Positions 10,232-19,139 of a DNA stretch of 64,000 nt are shown here, piece after piece. A program made the translations under genes and the position numbers. Within the stretch, counting starts at the first letter, position 1, and every line of letters starts with the position of its first letter. This DNA is from Rebecca billardiae RCC1528 (Eukaryota; Haptophyta). A model generated the notes under the pieces. That model was not told the DNA's origin, did not search any database, and saw only the letters and a list, made by a program, of their open reading frames with translations. The DNA lies in the NCBI GenBank assembly GCA_965240325.2, contig OZ251251.1, positions 682,001-746,000 of the forward strand. Reading direction: 5' to 3'.

Positions 10232-11023
10232 ATGGGCGAGATGGCCAGCGGCGAGATGGGCACCGCACAGCCGACGCCCGCGCTCGACGACCTGCCGTCA
10301 GAGGTGCTCGACCGCATCCTGTCGCTCCTGCCGCCGCGCGACCTCGCCAGCCTCAGCCTGAACGCCACCGCGCGCCTCTTCCACGCCGCGCCGCCCGGCG
10401 GGTGCTCGCCGGTCGAGCGCGCGCTGCGCGAGCGCGCGCGCGCGGGGGGGCATGGCCGCACGCTGCCGGCCTCGCTGCCCTCGGGCGTGCGCACGTGGAT
10501 AGAGGAGCTGTTCGCGCGCGAGCGCATCCTCGAGCTCGCATCCGCGCACTCGCCTCCCGAGGCGGCAGGCGACGGCTCCAGCGCGTTTGTGGACGCGGAG
10601 GGCGCGCTGCACGCGTGCAGCGAGGAGCCGGTGGAGGACGAGGACACAGGGGAGCCGACGGGCGAGTATCGAGCGCACGTGGCTACCGGTCACTCGGGTG
10701 CGCCGGTGGTGCGTGCGCCGACGCGCGTCGCCGCCCTCAGCGCGGTGCGCATGGCCTCGGTGGCCGCCGGCTGGCAGCACCTGCTCGCGCTGAGCGAGGC
10801 CGGCGCCGTGTACGGCTGCGGCGACAACAGTGCCGGCCAGCTGGGCGTGGGCGCCGGCAAGATCACGCGCGCATTCGAAGCGCATCGAGGCGCTGGACGG
10901 CGTGCGCGTGGCGGCGTGGGCGGCGTGGACGCCGAACTCGCGAGTCGTATTCTTCATCTTCGGGCGTCGGCGGAAAATACTATCGATCCCGACGAAAGTA
11001 CGAAACTCGCGCGGCCGCGGTAA
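10232..11023 (+). pseudogene. F-box/RCC1-repeat protein, truncated and probably frameshifted
   Basis: ATG at 10232. An F-box occupies about residues 17-50 (LDDLPSEVLDRILSLLPPRD), the motif that docks onto Skp1 of SCF ubiquitin ligases. One RCC1-type repeat follows near 172-200 (AAGWQHLLALSEAGAVYGCG, then GQLG). Right after it, near 10875, the RCC1 continuation KRIEALDGVRVAAW appears in a different frame, as if two bases were lost. Soon after 10930 RCC1 similarity ends altogether. A functional RCC1 blade set needs about seven repeats. The annotated frame runs on to 11023 without similarity. The sulfotransferase ATG is only 7 bp further. A sequencing error could explain the shift but not the missing repeats. 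Confidence 0.6.
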
Positions 11024-11029
11024 TGCACG

Positions 11030-12022
11030 ATGGCGCGGAGAAGAAGACTACCGCTGGCGCTGTTCCTCGCCGCGAGCGCCGCCAGAGCAGGCGCGGCGTC
11101 TCGGCACGCGGGCAACGCGACCCTCGTGACGACGGCGTGCAGCCGCTCGCCCCGCTCCGCGAGCGACACCGCCGGCGCGCACGCCGGCGGGCTGTGCCCG
11201 GCGCCGCGCCGCTCGGCGCTCGGCGCGCGCATCGACCGAGCGCAGGTGCCGTGGTTCAATATCATCGTGTCGAAGAAGCGCAAGGTGGCGGTAACGGGGA
11301 TCGCGAAGGCGATGATTTCGAGCGTGCGCGCCATCGCCAACCGCGAGGCCGCCGCGTCCGGCTGCAAGGCCAGCCGCTGCGCCGAGGCGCGCATGAACCG
11401 CTCGCTGCAGTCTGAGATTGAGATCTCGGCGTACACGCGCGCGGTGATGCTGCGCGACCCGTTCGAGCGGCTCGCCTCGGCGTACTTCGACTCGGCGGAC
11501 AACCCGTACATCGCGGTCGGCGCGTGCCCCTCCTCGCGCGCGTGCTCGCTCGACAAGTTCGTCTCCGAGCTGTGGCACAACTGGGAGAGCGCGAGGCGCA
11601 ACGAGCACTTTACGCCGCAGGCGGAGCACGCGCGGATGGGCGCCATGCGGTATCACTACGTGCTGCGCATGTCGTCGGCGGCGGACATCGCGTGCCTGCT
11701 CGAGGGGCTGCTCGGCGGCAGCCGCGACACGCACGCCAACCAGTCGCCCGGCGGCGGCGGCAGCGGCGGCAGCGCGCGTGACCGACGCGACAAGCTGCGC
11801 GCGCTCGCGGGCAATTTCACGCCGCGTGCGGTCGAGCGTGCGGCGCGCTTGTACGAGCGCGACGTGGCGCTGTGGCGCGCGACGGAGCCGGCGTGCGACT
11901 CGCGCCGCGCGCACGGCCCGAGCCTCGCCGACATGCTCGCGCCCGCGAGCGGCGGGACGAGCTGGCGCTGGCGCGCCCGCGGCCACGGCGGGCACAGCGG
12001 CCTCGGCGGCCGCGTGCGCTGA
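11030..12022 (+). CDS. Golgi carbohydrate sulfotransferase (Sulfotransfer_2 type)
   Basis: Single exon, 330 residues. The N-terminus MARRRRLPLALFLAASAARAG is a signal peptide or signal anchor. PAPS-binding elements are visible: a 5'-phosphosulfate-type segment KVAVTGIAKAM (near 85) and the 3'-phosphate motif RDPFERLASAYFD (near 145). NEHFTPQ (near 190) matches the NEHW.PQ signature of the HNK-1/chondroitin 4-sulfotransferase group. A C-terminal YERDVALW corresponds to the family's YxxDFxLF. The protein would transfer sulfate from PAPS to glycan hydroxyls in the Golgi lumen. The acceptor sugar cannot be told from sequence. A Gly/Ser-rich insert (about 238-255) is unusual. It sits between a broken F-box gene and a small membrane protein on the same strand. 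Confidence 0.8.
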   Translation: MARRRRLPLALFLAASAARAGAASRHAGNATLVTTACSRSPRSASDTAGAHAGGLCPAPRRSALGARIDRAQVPWFNIIVSKKRKVAVTGIAKAMISSVRAIANREAAASGCKASRCAEARMNRSLQSEIEISAYTRAVMLRDPFERLASAYFDSADNPYIAVGACPSSRACSLDKFVSELWHNWESARRNEHFTPQAEHARMGAMRYHYVLRMSSAADIACLLEGLLGGSRDTHANQSPGGGGSGGSARDRRDKLRALAGNFTPRAVERAARLYERDVALWRATEPACDSRRAHGPSLADMLAPASGGTSWRWRARGHGGHSGLGGRVR

Positions 12023-12409
12023 GCGCTCGGGGGCGCAGGCGCAGCAGGGGCAGCCAGGCAGCGGGTCGCCTGGCTAGAGCCCCGGGTGGCGCGCGGCGAG
12101 CGGCGGGCACGCCGCCGGCACGGGCGTTTGCGGCGAGGCGCGCGCGGGCCGGCGTGCGAGTCGACCAGCCGAGCCGCTGCCGCCACCACTGCGCCGGTGC
12201 CCCGAGCACCAGGCGGTCGCCGTGCGTCCAACGGAACGCCGACTACGCCAAACGGGCAAAAATTCAAGTTGCGCGCGAGACGAAACGCATCCGCGGTTAC
12301 TTGTAGTACTCGGTTCGACGACGATGCCGGTTGGTCCTCTGGAAAGAGGCGGACGGTGGCAGCTGCAACTTCCAGCTCCGCCGGCCGCGCACATCCGCCG
12401 CGCACGGCG

Positions 12410-12886
12410 ATGCACATCCCACCACCGACCGAGGCGATCCGGGCGGCGGGCGACCCAATCGGCAAGCGTGGCGCCGGCGCCGCGCCCGGCGCGCGCCGCG
12501 GCCCGTCGCCGCTCTCGGCGCTCGCACTCACGGCAGTCGCTCTCGTGCTGGCCGAGCCGCTGTGGCCGTGGCTGCTCCGAGCCGTGTGCGCCGCGGCGTG
12601 GCTCGCGTGCTCGCTCGTGGCGTGGGAGGTGGCGAAATCGCTCGTGCTTCCCGCACGCACAGCCGCGCTCGCGCAGCCCGCGCAGATCGTCCTCATGCTC
12701 TGCACGTTTGTGCCGCTGCGCTGGCTCGCCGGCTGGTCGGCGCCGCTACCCACGTTACCCGCGTGGTACTTCTTCGCGGTGCTCGTGCCGGCGCTGGATA
12801 CGTTCATTGGGCTGGAGACGGTGAGCGGGATCGTTCGCTTTGCCATGGCGCCCAAGGCGCCGCTCTTCCCGTACACCGCACTCTGA
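12410..12886 (+). CDS. Small multi-pass membrane protein, unknown
   Basis: 158 residues from ATG 12410. Upstream codons in the same frame are open, but Arg/Ala-rich and unlike a protein. Hydrophobic segments lie at about 38-58 and 60-78 (ALALTAVALVLAEPLWPWLL, then WLACSLVAWEV), at 90-110 (IVLMLCTFVPLRWLAGW) and at 120-145 (WYFFAVLVPALDTFIGLE). That suggests three or four membrane spans with short loops. The cytosolic N-terminus is Gly/Arg/Pro-rich. I recognise no family. Its codon use matches the neighbouring genes, which supports coding. Confidence 0.5.
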   Translation: MHIPPPTEAIRAAGDPIGKRGAGAAPGARRGPSPLSALALTAVALVLAEPLWPWLLRAVCAAAWLACSLVAWEVAKSLVLPARTAALAQPAQIVLMLCTFVPLRWLAGWSAPLPTLPAWYFFAVLVPALDTFIGLETVSGIVRFAMAPKAPLFPYTAL

Positions 12887-13370
12887 GCCGGCCGGGCGCA
12901 GGCGGCGGCTGGGACCAGCGGGCGGGAAGAGCCGCGTCGGCGGCATCGGCAGCTGCGCAGTGGCGGCTGATGAGGCCCGCCGCCCCCGCGCGCGCCCGTG
13001 GATGCAGACAGTCGCTTCTGGGGCGCTGCTCTCGCGCGTGCCGCCGGCCGCGCGGAGGCTCTGCGGTGGCAGCTGGCAGCCCGCGGCGGCGCCGCAGGGC
13101 TGCCGCGTTACCGCGCACGGTCGGGCGGCCAACCCGCAGGCCGCGCGGCCCCTGCGCCGGGCCGGCCGCGCGCCCGCGACGGAGCCTCCGATCCGCGCTT
13201 GTCGGCCTGCCCGTTGGCGCGCCATGAACTGGCGCGCCACGCGCTAGACGACTGATGTATATTCGCCGCCAGCAAAGTGTGATAGGATATATATATAATT
13301 ATAATAATATATCGTCAATAATATATATATAGATGCTGACGGGTACATATTGTCCGAGCCCCGAGGGAAT
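12887..13370. other. Intergenic
   Basis: GC-rich up to 13255 with shadow ORFs only, then an AT-rich stretch (13280-13335). No gene seen. Confidence 0.55.
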
Positions 13371-14052
13371 GAAGAGCCCGAAACGACTGAGCTAAATCGG
13401 TTCGCGCGAACCGATTTAGCTCAGTCGTTTCGGGCTCTTCAACTCCTCCGACATAACCGTAACGGTCTCCGTATGTAATTTTATGTTGGACACCCCGCGA
13501 GGGGCTGTAGTCCTGTCCAGTCGGTTCTGACGGATTTGTTGTCGAGGTTTTTCTCTCCCCGCCTGGTCTCTCCCAGGTGTTCCACCCTGCGTGCTCGTCT
13601 GCTCTGTGGCTTCGTAGAGACTCCGTCTTTTGTGGGCGGTGAGCCCTTCTTTTGCTGCTGTGGCTTTGTGAGCTAGGCTCTTTTTGTGTCTTTGTTGTTC
13701 ACCCGGGCGACTGTACCCGGAGGTTGCGCGTCGCGTACCGTGCTCGTTTTTCTGTCGTCTTTCTTTGTCGGTCATCTTCTTCGTGCTCCCCTCTTTTTCG
13801 TTCGTTTTGCCGACTCCGCCTCGCGAGTCGCGTTTTCATTCCCCCCCGGAGCCGCGAGGCTCTCGCGAGGTCGAAAGCGCTTCGCCTGAAAGGCCAAGAG
13901 TTCTTATGCCTGCGTGTCGGTCGCTGGATTCGAACAGGTGACTTTACGGTTGTGTCGGAGGAGTTGAAGAGCCCGAAACGACTGAGCTAAATCGGTTCGC
14001 GCGCGAACCGATTTAGCTCAGTCGTTTCGGGCTCTTCAACTCCTCCGACACA
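13371..14052. mobile_element. Foldback-like element bounded by two perfect palindromes
   Basis: 13371-13440 is a perfect 70-bp palindrome (35-bp arms, no spacer). 13951-14052 is a perfect 102-bp palindrome (51-bp arms, no spacer). Both are head-to-head copies of the same terminal sequence. The two inner arms make 57-bp inverted repeats (13406-13462 and about 13945-14001, one mismatch) around a T-rich interior on the plus strand. On the minus strand, reading from 14001, an A-box-like TTTAGCTCAGTCG is followed about 55 nt later by a B-box-like GTTCGAATCC. This suggests a tRNA-derived (SINE-like) head. No protein is supported inside. Confidence 0.75.
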
Positions 14053-15931
14053 TATATATATAATATTTAATCGCGGACGATTATTCAGATCGTCGAGTAG
14101 AGCTACGCGGACCGTGATGCTGAGCACGGAGCAGGCGGCCCGCCGGCGGCGGCGGCCGACTCGACCGCCCCAGGCAGACCACCGTCATAACCGCCCGGCA
14201 CCGCGTGATGCACATGGCTGTCAGTGTGGCTGCTGCATGCGTGCGTCGCCGTACGGCGCGTCCCGGCGGAGTTCATTCATTCAGTGACCGTGCCAGGTGA
14301 CACTCGGGTCCCGCCGGCGCGGACCGCGCGCGGCGGTTTCCGTTTACGACACTCAATATAATAATATTATACAGCAGCTAGGCCGCCGACATGGGCCGGA
14401 CGACTCCGGCGCGCGGGCCGATAAGCTACTTGAGTACTTACTCACTACTTACTGCTGTCTATAACTCACTACTCAGACTGACTCATGAGTGATGGCGCTG
14501 CCGCGCGCTCAGTCCTACGACGGTCGGTCCGACTCTGACGCCGCGCCGGACGGCCCGACTCGGACAGCGGGCCGACTGTGCGCGGTGCAGGAGGGCACAC
14601 TGCGTCCCGCGACCGACGGCGGGCGACACGGTCAGCGACAGGCGGACCGACTCGGGACTCGCGCGCGGGCACTGTAGTGATGACTGCGGCGGTCAGCCAT
14701 GCGGCGGCACGGGCACGACGGCGCGGCCCCACGCCGGGCACGCGGCGCGCAGGCCGGCCGCGCGCGGGCCTCCGCAGCCAGCGGCCCCGCTGGAGTCGGA
14801 ATAATCCGGGTCGCCGCCGGCCTGTTTTATTTCGACCAGATTCCATTTACTATGTCACGGCGACAAACCCGTGCCCGCCAGTGGGAATGAGTGTCACGCC
14901 CCGTTCAGTGTACCTCTCACGGCCGACGGCGGCCCCCACGTGCGTGAGGAATGCGATTCGTGCACTCCTCGGTGACCGGTGAGTGCACGAATCCAGTTGC
15001 GGCGCTCGTCCGCCTCGTCGTCGTCGCACACGAGGTACACTGAAGAGCACGGGTCAGAAGCCAGATCTCTCTGCGCGCTCGCGCCCGCGTGGCGAGGCAC
15101 TGGCAGGCTTGTTCTCATCATCTTGGCCAAGACTGCAGCCTGCCAGATGCGCGATGACGCGTGTGCACGCCTTTCTGCGCGCCATGGGTGCGCGGGGCAC
15201 GCACCTTGTCGTCATCTACGCCGAGGAGGCCTGAACAACCGGCCCACCAACCTGCCGTGACAACGTTCAAATGCAGGCGGCAAGCTGCATGCGCAAACAT
15301 CTCACGCTCGACAAGGAAGTGGCGGCGGAGCGAGTAGAGCTGGTATCGTTTGCAGTCCATCTGTCGTTCAACAATCCTGGTTCACCAACTGACACGGGCG
15401 CGACGCAGCCACGGCAGAGTGCTTGCAGCTTGCAACGCGCCCGCAACCGCGGTTTGCTGCCGCGGCGCGGCGATCGTCACACTGCCGTGCGCTGCGAGTG
15501 ACCCGTCTGTGTCATGGAGAAGCACCATGGCAAGGCTTAGCAGCAAGCATTGGCATGATCTTTAGCTACAGCTCAGCGCCCTAGTACGAACATGCGCCAA
15601 CGACGTGCCATCACTACTCCGCAATCGCGCCGGTACCCACCACCAGCGGGCAAGCCGCCATTTTACCGCGTTGGCGAATGTCGCCGTTGGGCTCTGGTAG
15701 AAATAAAACAGGCCCGCCGCAGTACTCATCGGTACGGTAACAGTACTCACTGTGATATGAATACATGTTGCTGTGCTGAGGCCCTGATGATGCCGCCGCC
15801 ACCGGGTTTGTAGTCGCTGCGCATCATCGCTGTGGCCCAGTGTGTGGCCTGTGTACAATCGCTCGATGACGCACCCATCAGAATCCTGATGTGAGTCCCG
15901 GCCCCGCCGACCGTCGGCAGCCGAGCTGCGG
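14053..15931. other. Intergenic with inverted repeats, no gene seen
   Basis: Contains a 28-bp imperfect inverted repeat pair (14813-14840 and 15693-15720, sharing CCTGTTTTATTTC then ACCAGA) about 0.9 kb apart, and a hairpin with 13-bp arms (14955-14967 and 14981-14993, GATTCGTGCACTC). Numerous short ORFs have no protein-like features. Confidence 0.5.
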
Positions 15932-18450
15932 TCAGCTGCCGCTGCTGACCACGTGCCTCATCCTGAGAGGCAGCGCGAGCAGCGTGGCGGTGTGCGGGTG
16001 CGCGCCCCGCTCCGTCGCCACGGGCACCGAGCGCAGCCGAGATTCAATCTCGTCCCAGCGGTCGTGCCCGTCAAAGCACGCGCGCGTGCCCTCCCACTCG
16101 ACCGAGGCGGTGCGCAAAAGCAGCTCGCCGGAGGAGCGCGCGCGCGACACGGGCGGCGCCGAGCCGAGCGAGTCGGCAGAGGCGCCGATGCCGCCCACGC
16201 CGCCCGCGCTCAGCGCAGCCGGCGGGCGGCCGGACCAGCCGGCGTGGCTGTCGCCGTCGGCGCTGGTGTCGTCGTCGCCCGCGCCGCCGTCGAGCGCGCC
16301 GTGCGGCGCGCCCGGCCGCACGTCCGCGTCCGGCACGCCCCTGTCCGGTGGGAAGTCCTGCGCGGTGGCGCGCGTGCGCACGCACAAAGGCGGGCGCGCG
16401 TGGGCGCGCGCCGCCCGCGCCCCCTGCGGGCGGGGGCACCGACCGGCAGCGCGTGCGCGGCACGCAGCCCAGCGGCGGCGCGCGGCACGCGGCCCGGCAC
16501 GCCCGCGCCGCGCGCGCGCATGCGCGCACCTGCATCGCCATGAAGCGCGCAAGGTGCGGCTCCTCGTGCGTGTTGTCAATCTCGGCGAGGAAGGTAGCGA
16601 GCCGCGACAGCCGGTACACCGCGCGCGGCACGCGCTGCAGCGAGTCGAGGATCTCGGAGCGCGGGACGAAGCTGCGGGACGGGGCGCGTGTGTGCGTGCG
16701 CGTGTGTGTGCGCGCGCGCGTGTGCGTGTGCGTGCGTGTGTGTGTGCGCGTGAGCGCGCGCACGCGCCGCGCATGCCCACGCCGTGTTGCGCACAGCGCC
16801 ACTCTTGCAGGAGAGCGCCCGCCAGCACGTGCACCGCGCGGCGCACGGCAGCCGCGCCACCGCGCCACCGCGCCACCGCGCGACCGCGCAGCCGCGCACC
16901 GTCCGGTCTTCTCGCCCCGCTCCTGCGCGCGCCGCATCACCTCCGCCTCGTCCGCTCTCACGTACAGGATCGCGATGCGGTAGTGCGGGTGCTGCCGCCG
17001 GATGCGCCGGAACACGCGCTCATACCTGCGCGCGCCGCGGGGGCGCGGGGGTGCGCGCGCGCGTGACAGCGGGGCTACAGTGTGTGCTCGGTGGCCCCGT
17101 CCAGTGGCACACGCGTGCACGGCATGTGCGCGATGCGTGCGCGCGTGCGCGTGTGCGTGTGTGTACGTGTGCACGCGCTGCGCTCAGCACGCGTGCGGCG
17201 CGCGCACGCCCCACACCGCACCGCACCGCGCGCGCACACACGCACACACACGCACACACACACGCGCGCACACACACGCACGCACACGCACGCACCAGTC
17301 CGCGTCCCGCAGGCTGCCGTCCACCCACACGTGCTTGCCCGCGCGCAGCGCCGCCTCCTGCGCCAGCTCGACCAGGTAGCCGGACTCGTGGCGGGTGTGG
17401 TACCCCGCGGTGAGCGGCTCCTTCGCCACGTAGCTGAGAGGGGGGTAAGGGCGTGCGCAGAGGCGGTGAAGGCGGGGCCGCGTGGGTTAGGGTTAGGGTT
17501 AGGGCTAGGGGTAGGGGTTAGGGTTAGGGCCGCGTGGGTGTTGGGTGCGCGGCGCACGCGCCACCGCGCCCAGGCCAAGCAAGCGGCCGCGCGCGGGGCC
17601 ACGCACCCGGGCCACTCCGGGAAGGCCGTCTTGAACACGTCCGCGTCGATCTGCACGATCGAGCACAGCGGGAAGATCCCGCGCTGCGCCATCCAGTTCA
17701 CCGTCCGCGACTTGCCCGCGCCCATCGCCCCCGCTGTGAACACGATCCATGGCTGCGCCTGCTCGGGCTTCGAGACGGCGTCTACGACCTGGCCGGGCGG
17801 TGGCGGGCCCGGCCGGGCGCGTGTGAGCGGCGGGGGGCGACGCGCGGCACACCACTGCCACGTCGCGCCTGCCGCCGCGCGCAGCCGCCCTCCCGAGGGC
17901 TCGTGACCGCGCGGCGCGCGCGCGCGCTCTCCCGCGCGGCGCGGCGCGGCGCGGCGCGGCGCCCGCGCGGCGGCTGTGCGCGCACCTGGCAGATGAGCGA
18001 GTCCTGCACCTGCTGCCGGTGCTCCGAGTAGTACCCGTGGTACGACGTGTCCACCCGCGCGCGGAGCTCGCGGAAGCGGCCGTACAGCCCGCGCAGATCC
18101 GGCGCGCTGCCGCCGGCCGCACCGCCGCCGCCGCCGCCGCCGCCGACGCTCGCGTCGAGCGGCGGCGGCGGCTCGACGGAGTAGTTCTCCTTGGTCGAGC
18201 GCGTGTAGTCGTACGAGCTCGACACGCACGTGAGGCAGGTGAGCGGCACGCGCTCGATCCGCGGCAGCGACGCCGGCCTGTACGCCAGGAGGTTGGGCGG
18301 CACCTCGAGCTTCGAGGCGGGCGGCGGGAGCGACGAGCGGCGACGGCCGTTGGCGGCGGCGCCTGGCGCGGCGGCGGCGGCGGTGCCCGGTGGCTGGGAC
18401 GGGGCGCTCTTGCCGGGCCGCTGGCCCGGCTGGCTCACGCTCGCGCCCAT
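15932..18450 (-). CDS. Zeta-toxin-fold P-loop kinase, possibly N-myristoylated
   Basis: Model: complement(join(15932..16357, 16530..16671, 16900..17025, 17296..17433, 17607..17788, 17986..18450)), 492 residues. All six exons keep frame. The N-terminus MGASVSQ fits an N-myristoylation site (Gly2, Ser6). Residues 1-155 are a Pro/Ser-rich region with a conserved-looking helical end. The P-loop GAMGAGKS has its Lys near 181, and IDADVFK follows. EKTGR and VPRSEI, across the fourth intron, match the TGR.VP segment of the zeta-toxin/chloramphenicol-phosphotransferase-like fold. Bacterial members phosphorylate UDP-N-acetyl sugars. Eukaryotic relatives are common in algae and oomycetes but poorly characterised. 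The last exon is a Gly/Ser-rich tail. I see no antitoxin neighbour. The substrate is unknown, and toxicity should not be assumed. Confidence 0.75.
17475..17539 (+). repeat. Interstitial telomeric repeat tract inside an intron
   Basis: Roughly eight TTAGGG or variant units (TTAGGG, CTAGGG, GTAGGG) lie between 17485 and 17529. They are flanked by exact 13-bp direct copies of GGGCCGCGTGGGT (17475-17487 and 17527-17539). The tract lies in the second intron of the minus-strand kinase gene, so the transcript reads CCCTAA. Confidence 0.9.
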
Positions 18451-18761
18451 TTGTCTGCGCCTCGCGCGCGCGCCGGCGTTGGCGCCCGCGCCCGCCCGTT
18501 CGTGCACTGGTCAGGAGGGTGATGCGCCGTGCGGGTCGCAGCGCTTGCGCCCGCCCGGCGACTCAAAAGGGGCAGCCGAAGGCTCCGAGAGCGACCGGAG
18601 ACTTTCCGCGGCCGTTGTTTTCCGATGATGACTTCGACCAACGCCCGGAGCCCTTGCCGGGCCGAGAGAAAGGCTGGCTGACCCGGCTCGAAGCGGCAAT
18701 CGCCGTGCACGATGGCCGCCGGCTGAGCACGGCCGGCTGGCCACACAACAAGTGCAACGCG
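18451..18761. promoter_or_regulatory. 311-bp divergent promoter region
   Basis: Lies between the ATGs of the minus-strand kinase and the plus-strand fucosyltransferase, so it must hold both promoters. No TATA box or other specific element is evident. Confidence 0.4.
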
Positions 18762-19108
18762 ATGGGCCGCCGGCGCTCGGCGCGCCGCCCCGGCTGGAGC
18801 TGCGTGTGCTGCGTGCTCCCGCTCGTCGTCTATCTCGTCCTGCTCGCCGCCTCCGCGCGCCGCCTCGTCCTCGCCTCGCGCGACCGAGGCGCGCGGCGGC
18901 GCCGCACGCCGTACAGCGGCGGCCGAGGCGGCGCGGGCGCCGGCGCGCGGATGCCGTACGCCAACGGCAGCGACGGCGCGAGCGCGGAGTGGGAGGACGG
19001 GTTCGTGCCACAGCCACCCCGCCCCGCGCCCGAGGCCGCGCGCGCGCTCGCTGCCGCGCTCGAGGCGGCGCGCGAGGCGGCCGACGCCGCGGCGGATGCG
19101 CAGGCGGA

Positions 19109-19139
<31 letters not shown>

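Noticed and set aside
13900-14001. Functional tRNA gene on the minus strand
   Set aside because: A and B boxes are present, but the T-stem and acceptor stem do not pair, so only a tRNA-derived repeat is supported.
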